Source: Akkermansiaceae bacterium
GTDB lineage: Bacteria; Verrucomicrobiota; Verrucomicrobiia; Verrucomicrobiales; Akkermansiaceae
DNA: 64,000 nt
Reading direction: 5' to 3'
Assembly (NCBI GenBank): GCA_025457665.1
Contig: JALOTY010000009.1
Span: forward strand, 18,169 to 82,168
Shown here in pieces: positions 60,428 to 64,000 of this stretch. Below the pieces are notes generated by a model that was not told the origin of the DNA, did not search any database, and saw only the letters and a program-made list of their open reading frames with translations. The stretch's first letter is position 1; each line of letters opens with the position of its first letter. The position numbers and the translations under genes were made by a program.

Positions 60428-60496
60428 CCCCGTTTGTTCCCTTTCGCCCCTTTCGATTCTTTCGTTGTTAGAAAAACCTCATCATCCCTTCCGGGC

Positions 60497-60541
60497 ATTC
60501 CGCGTATTCCGCGTATTCCGCGTATTCCGCGTATTCCGTGT
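60497..60541 (+). repeat. 9-bp tandem array ATTCCGCGT
   Basis: Four perfect copies of ATTCCGCGT and one ATTCCGTGT (5 x 9 bp). The unit matches the GTATTCCGTGG word that occurs singly in repeat region B at about 25159-25169 and once more in this region at about 60041-60051. Confidence 0.9.
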
Positions 60542-60562
60542 TCTCCTCTTCCTTAGCGAGAA

Positions 60563-60598
60563 AACAAAAACGCCCGTTCGGAAATCCGAACAGGCGCT
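60563..60598 (-). terminator. Rho-independent terminator of the ribosomal-protein operon
   Basis: Read on the minus strand, GCGCCTGTTCGG and CCGAACGGGCG form an 11-bp stem with one wobble and a four-base loop, followed by TTTTTGTTTT. It lies 30 bp downstream of the rpsD stop codon. Confidence 0.85.
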
Positions 60599-60627
60599 CT
60601 TTGTGGTGGATGATCCCGTGAGGGAAA

Positions 60628-61239
60628 TTAGCGGGAGTAAAGCTCGACGATGAGCTGCTCGTTGACGAGCGGATCGATATCGGAGCGCTCTGGCACACGG
60701 TCCACGGTGCCTTCAAGGCTCGCGCGATCCAGGGTGAGCCAATCCACGAGAGGAACCGACTGGGTCAGATCCATCATGCGCAAAGCAAGTTGCTGGGCGG
60801 AGGGCTTGCCGCCGACCTTGATCTTGTCACCCGGCTTGACCTGGTAGCTCGGCACATCGACGCGACGGCCATTCACATACACGTGACCGTGGTTCACCAA
60901 CTGGCGCGCCGCAGCACGGGTGTTGGCAAAGCCGAGGCGATAGCAAACATTGTCGAGTCGCAGCTCAAGGAGCTGGAGAAGGATCACACCCGTCACCCCA
61001 CGGCGGCGAGCGGCTTCTTCGTAGTATCCGCGGAACTGCTTCTCAAGAACGCCATACTGGAAGCGAAGCTTTTGCTTCTCCCCAAGGGCGACAGCGTAAT
61101 CGCTCTTTTTCTTGCGTCCTGCGCGCAAGCCGTGCTGGCCAGGCGGGAAATTGCGGCGCTCAAGTGCCTTCGAGGAGCCGAAGAGCGCCACGCCAAAGCG
61201 GCGGCTGATCTTCGCGCGGGGTCCAGTGTAACGTGCCAT
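60628..61239 (-). CDS. rpsD: 30S ribosomal protein S4
   Basis: This 203-residue protein is S4, a primary 16S-binding protein that helps nucleate small-subunit assembly. MARYTGPRAKISRRFG, NFPPGQHG, EKQKLRFQYGVLEKQF and the S4 RNA-binding domain LELRLDNVCYRLGFANTRAAARQLVNHGHVYVNG (in outline) are all typical. No zinc-ribbon Cys set is present, so this is the C-minus type. It is the last gene of rpsM-rpsK-rpsD and is followed directly by a terminator; rpoA and rplQ, which usually follow, are absent here. Confidence 0.96.
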   Translation of the reverse strand: MARYTGPRAKISRRFGVALFGSSKALERRNFPPGQHGLRAGRKKKSDYAVALGEKQKLRFQYGVLEKQFRGYYEEAARRRGVTGVILLQLLELRLDNVCYRLGFANTRAAARQLVNHGHVYVNGRRVDVPSYQVKPGDKIKVGGKPSAQQLALRMMDLTQSVPLVDWLTLDRASLEGTVDRVPERSDIDPLVNEQLIVELYSR

Positions 61240-61266
61240 GGTAGGTCGGGGAAGTCGTTGAATGAA

Positions 61267-61791
61267 TTAAACGCGGCGGGCCTTCTTCGGGCGGCAACCG
61301 TTGTGAGGGATCGGAGTCACGTCCTTGATCGTGGTGATCTCCACACCCAGCGCCTGCACGGCACGGACGGCGGACTCACGACCGGATCCAGGTCCCTTGA
61401 CGCGGACTTCAGCTTCCTTCAGTCCGTGACCCATGGCCTGGCGGCAGGCATCCTGGGAAACGACTTGGGCAGCGTAAGCCGTGCTCTTCCGGGAACCCTT
61501 GAAGCCCATTTTGCCGGCGCTGGACCAGCCAATGGTGTTTCCAAGGGCGTCGGTGACGCTGACGATCGTGTTGTTGAAGGTCGCCGTGACGTGCACGATG
61601 CCCTTCGACACGTTCTTCGAACCTTTCGCCTTGTGGATCTTCACCTGGGTCTCATCGGCCCCGGCGATCTCGGCAAAAATATCGCGCTTCTCCTCTTTCT
61701 TGGGAGCAACGGTCTCTTCCGCCTTGGGAGCGGCGGCGGGCTCGGTTGCCGGAGCAACGGGAGCGGCAGGTGTGATTTCTTCGTCAGCCAT
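61267..61791 (-). CDS. rpsK: 30S ribosomal protein S11 with N-terminal extension
   Basis: This 174-residue protein contains normal S11 from about residue 50 to the end: [55 protein letters not shown]. It sits in the platform of the small subunit near the mRNA exit. The first ~45 residues ([25 protein letters not shown]) are an Ala/Pro/Glu-rich extension not found in the standard ~130-residue protein; it should be disordered and solvent-exposed. Start ATG at 61791 follows the rpsM stop by 22 bp. Confidence 0.95.
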   Translation of the reverse strand: MADEEITPAAPVAPATEPAAAPKAEETVAPKKEEKRDIFAEIAGADETQVKIHKAKGSKNVSKGIVHVTATFNNTIVSVTDALGNTIGWSSAGKMGFKGSRKSTAYAAQVVSQDACRQAMGHGLKEAEVRVKGPGSGRESAVRAVQALGVEITTIKDVTPIPHNGCRPKKARRV

Positions 61792-61813
61792 CTTGTTCGG
61801 AAAGGTTCAGAGA

Positions 61814-62182
61814 TTATTTCTTCACACCCACGGTGCGACGCTTGCCCTTGCGGGTGCGGGAGTTGGTGCGGGTCCGTTGACCGCGGACAGGGAGACCGCG
61901 CTTGTGACGGAGGCCACGGTAGCAGTTGATGGAGGTCAAACGCTTGAGCTGGGCCTGCTTCTCACGGCGAAGGTCACCCTCGATGATGATGCCCTCGCTC
62001 TGGATCACCGAGCCGATCCTCACCAGTTGATCCTCGGTCAGTTGACCGGCGCGGATGTTGGGGTCGATGCCGGCGTGATCGAGAATGCGCGAGGCAGTCG
62101 TCGCACCAATGCCGTAAATATAACGGAGCGATGCCTCGATCCGTTTTTCACTGGGGATTTCGATACCGAAAATGCGGGCCAT
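61814..62182 (-). CDS. rpsM: 30S ribosomal protein S13
   Basis: This 122-residue protein is S13, which contacts the A- and P-site regions and the 50S subunit. MARIFGIEIPSEKRIEASLRYIYGIG, REKQAQLKRL, RGLRHKRGLPVRGQRTRTNSRT (in outline) and a Lys-rich C terminus are characteristic. The ATG at 62182 is the standard start. It is the first gene of a three-gene operon; a promoter-like pair of hexamers lies about 78-105 bp upstream. rpmJ, which often precedes rpsM, is not here. Confidence 0.96.
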   Translation of the reverse strand: MARIFGIEIPSEKRIEASLRYIYGIGATTASRILDHAGIDPNIRAGQLTEDQLVRIGSVIQSEGIIIEGDLRREKQAQLKRLTSINCYRGLRHKRGLPVRGQRTRTNSRTRKGKRRTVGVKK

Positions 62183-62259
62183 GGGAAGCGTAGGTGAGCG
62201 GGGAATCACGACCGCCTGCGAAACACGAAGAGTCGTGGCCCGGAGCGGCGCGGGCGGGC

Positions 62260-62287
62260 TGTTTAGCAGAGGCTCAGGGGCTGACAA
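62260..62287 (-). promoter_or_regulatory. Candidate sigma-70-type promoter of rpsM
   Basis: On the minus strand, TTGTCA (62287-62282) and TAAACA (62265-62260) are separated by 16 bp. They are the only such pair I see in the gap before rpsM. The 78-base distance to the start would give a long leader, as often found before ribosomal-protein operons. Confidence 0.4.
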
Positions 62288-62455
62288 GCGGTAAATCGAA
62301 ATTTTCTCCCCGATTTTTTCAGGACCCATTCCCCCCCGCCTGCCATCCGAGTGAGCACCCCCCAGGGTCACCGCGATTTTCCCGCGCATCCCTTCTCGAC
62401 AAAACAACTGCCCGTCCTAGCGTCGCTGCTGATCCGAATCCGCCCGACCCCACCG

Positions 62456-63496
62456 ATGGAAGACAGCACCCTCGCCCCGGCCCCAACATCCTCCTCTTTC
62501 GAACTCCCAGCCGACGATGTGGCCGCCATCGACGAACTCGGGAAAACCTACCAAGCCTTCAAGGCCGAGCTGTCCAAGGCCATCGTCGGTCAGGAAGCGG
62601 TCATCGAAAAACTCGCGATCTGCCTCTTCGCCCGCGGCCACGCCCTGCTCATGGGGGTCCCCGGCCTCGCCAAGACGCTGCTGATTTCCTCGGTCGCTCG
62701 GACTTTCGATCTCAGTTTCAACCGCATCCAGTTCACGCCGGACCTCATGCCGGCCGACATCACCGGCACCGACATCATCCAGGAATCCGGCGTCGGCGGA
62801 CGTCGTGAGTTCGAATTCGTCAAAGGCCCGGTCTTCGCCAACATCGTGCTCGCCGATGAAATCAACCGCGCGCCGGCCAAGACCCAGTCGGCCATGCTCG
62901 AAGCCATGCAGGAGCTGAAGGTCACCGTCCTCGGCAAGACCTACGACCTCCAGCCGCCCTTCTTCGTGCTCGCCACCCAGAACCCGGTGGAACAGGAAGG
63001 CACCTACCCGCTCCCGGAAGCGCAGCTCGACCGCTTCATGTTCCTCATCGATGTCGATTACCCCAGCGCCGAGGAGGAAAAACAAATCGCCCGCTCCACC
63101 ACCGGCACCGCCCGCCCGCAGCTCGACCACCTGCTCGATGGCCCCAAGGTCATGGCCTTCCAGGCCCTCGTCCGCCGCGTTCCCGTGCCCGATCACCTCT
63201 ACGATCTCGCCGTCGCCATGGTCCGCAAGACCCGCCCCGGACTCCCCGAGGCCCCCGCATGGGTGAAAGACTACGTCGCCTGGGGTGCCGGGCCCCGTGC
63301 CGTGCAATACCTCATCCTCGGCGCCAAGGCCCGCGCCGCCCTGCAAGGCCGCTACATGGCCAGCCTCGATGACCTCGAAGCCGTCGCCCCCGCCGTCCTC
63401 GGCCACCGGGTGATCACGAATTTCGCCGCCGAGTCCCAAGGCATGAACTCGAAACGCGTGGTCCAACGCCTCATCGAAGAAATGCGCCAAGCGTGA
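62456..63496 (+). CDS. MoxR-family AAA+ ATPase
   Basis: This 346-residue protein is a MoxR ATPase: IVGQEAVIEKL, the Walker A-like GVPGLAKTLL, the Walker B VLADEINRAPAKTQSAMLEAMQE, sensor-1 FFVLATQNPVEQEGTYPLPEAQLDRFMF, and a C-terminal helical lid. MoxR proteins act as chaperone-type ATPases with DUF58 and VWA partners, often for envelope or metal-enzyme maturation. The DUF58 gene overlaps its stop (GTGA), as usual for this pair. ATG 62456 (MEDSTLAP) was chosen; it is divergent from rpsM. Confidence 0.93.
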   Translation: MEDSTLAPAPTSSSFELPADDVAAIDELGKTYQAFKAELSKAIVGQEAVIEKLAICLFARGHALLMGVPGLAKTLLISSVARTFDLSFNRIQFTPDLMPADITGTDIIQESGVGGRREFEFVKGPVFANIVLADEINRAPAKTQSAMLEAMQELKVTVLGKTYDLQPPFFVLATQNPVEQEGTYPLPEAQLDRFMFLIDVDYPSAEEEKQIARSTTGTARPQLDHLLDGPKVMAFQALVRRVPVPDHLYDLAVAMVRKTRPGLPEAPAWVKDYVAWGAGPRAVQYLILGAKARAALQGRYMASLDDLEAVAPAVLGHRVITNFAAESQGMNSKRVVQRLIEEMRQA

Positions 63497-64000
63497 ATCC
63501 GCCGACCTACGATTTCCTCGACCACGACCTGCTCTCCCGGCTCGGTTCGCTGCCGGTGGAGAGCCGCATGGCCATGGTCGGAAACGTCGCCGGCAAACAC
63601 CGCTCGCCCCATCGCGGCTCATCGGTCGAGTTCGCCGAATACCGGAAATACGTCCCCGGTGACGACACCCGCCGGCTCGATTGGAAGGCTTTCGCCCGCT
63701 CCGACCGATTTTACATCAAGGAATTCGAGGCCGATACCAACCTCCGCGCCTATTTTGTCGTCGACGCCTCGGGCTCGATGCAATTTTCCGGCCACGGTGA
63801 ATCGAAGGTCGAATACGCCCGCCGCATCGCCGCCTCACTTTCCTACCTGCTCGTCAATCAGGGCGATGCCGCCGGGCTCTCGCTCTGCACCGAAAAACTC
63901 CACCTCGAAGTCCCGCCCAGCCGTCGCCCGGCCCACCTCCAGCGGATCTTCGAAACCCTCCGCAACCTGGAGCCCCAGGGTGACACCGGTCTCGTCGGAG
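63493..64000 (+). CDS. DUF58 domain protein (3' end outside window)
   Basis: A GTG at 63493 overlaps the moxR stop and starts a frame open to the right edge (169 residues visible). RKYVPGDDTRRLDWKAFARSD is the DUF58 signature, and VVDASGSMQFSG resembles a VWA-type metal site (DxSxS, with A-S-G-S-M following). DUF58 proteins work with MoxR ATPases. The protein continues beyond position 64000. Confidence 0.85.
   Translation, partial: MNPPTYDFLDHDLLSRLGSLPVESRMAMVGNVAGKHRSPHRGSSVEFAEYRKYVPGDDTRRLDWKAFARSDRFYIKEFEADTNLRAYFVVDASGSMQFSGHGESKVEYARRIAASLSYLLVNQGDAAGLSLCTEKLHLEVPPSRRPAHLQRIFETLRNLEPQGDTGLVG

Larger units (their letters stand above)
59936..60562. repeat. Intergenic repeat region C (several tandem unit types)
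   Basis: No gene is visible here. In order, the stretch holds a C9 run (59936-59944), a 7-bp array GCTCACY/GATCACY (59950-60005), a module with AGCAAGGAGCAAGAAACAGCC-type words (~60080), a mixed 10/9-bp array (~60119-60194), a second copy of the module (about 60245-60345), an 8-bp array (60364-60427) and a 9-bp array (60497-60541). Linker words recur from region B at 24.87-25.36 kb. Confidence 0.85.

Noticed and set aside
60119..60541. CRISPR array in the repeat-rich spacer
   Set aside because: Units are 7-10 bp and directly adjacent; there are no 20-40-bp repeats with unique spacers and no cas genes.
60041..60541. Small proteins encoded by the tandem arrays
   Set aside because: Frames across the arrays translate to simple repeats (for example FRVFRVF) and lack starts with a ribosome-binding site; they are consequences of the repeat, not genes.

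Overview
The window is about 64 kb of GC-rich bacterial DNA, densely coding on both strands and open at both ends. The gene content points to the Verrucomicrobiota, probably a Luteolibacter/Haloferula-like relative. The evidence is a PEP-CTERM protein, a very large secreted sulfatase with LamG and Ig-like modules, a PVC-type propeller/HEAT/cytochrome c dehydrogenase, a GntR regulator with a LacI-type sensor domain, verrucomicrobial-style trypsin/PDZ proteins, and family 10, 27 and 95 glycoside hydrolases. The assignment is inference from gene families. No rRNA or tRNA gene was found.

Layout. 1-1.2 kb: C-terminal part of a cytochrome c/sugar dehydrogenase. 1.3-3.6 kb: leftward operon of ferredoxin, DUF721/DciA-like, HAD-Nudix fusion, folB and an ArsC/Spx-like protein. 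3.8-5.6 kb: a membrane protein and hemQ (coproheme decarboxylase). 5.6-7.8 kb: two trypsin/PDZ proteins, one with a degraded active site. 7.9-12.1 kb: tandem class A penicillin-binding proteins, the second with a degraded transpeptidase. 12.1-12.5 kb: heptamer-repeat region. 12.5-14.6 kb: NYN nuclease, Lys/Ala-rich basic protein, rRNA methyltransferase. 14.9-24.9 kb: polysaccharide locus (GntR regulator, GH10 xylanase, PEP-CTERM protein, sulfatase, lipoprotein, GH27). 24.9-25.4 kb: second repeat region.

25.4-34.3 kb is housekeeping and uncharacterised: tail-anchored coiled-coil pair, MGMT-like protein, outer-membrane barrel, SET methyltransferase, parB, M28 peptidase, Nudix-like, VOC, aldo/keto reductase, lipoprotein. 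34.4-38.2 kb holds divergent cysE and an Rrf2 regulator, then an ECF sigma / anti-sigma-like / PDZ / GNAT operon. 38.3-50.2 kb: apt, two GYF_2 membrane proteins, GH95, PVC dehydrogenase, membrane hydrolase, psd, Lrp-type regulator, phosphofructokinase. 50.3-53.7 kb: D,D-carboxypeptidase, RRM protein, miaA. 53.7-56.7 kb: a GbsR-led operon ending in a frameshifted epimerase. 56.9-59.8 kb: a secreted repeat-domain protein. 59.9-60.6 kb: third repeat region. 60.6-62.2 kb: rpsM-rpsK-rpsD without rpoA. 62.5-64 kb: MoxR ATPase and the start of a DUF58 protein.

The most unusual non-gene signal is a family of modular intergenic repeats at three loci (about 12.13-12.52, 24.87-25.36 and 59.94-60.56 kb). 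They are built from short tandem units of 7, 8, 9 and 10 bp joined by shared linker words. Separately, a frame-independent heptamer, CTAACA(G/A), recurs through genes and spacers and carries many of the rare Leu codons seen. The strongest functional inference is that the HAD-Nudix fusion overlapping folB could perform both dephosphorylation steps before FolB in folate synthesis.
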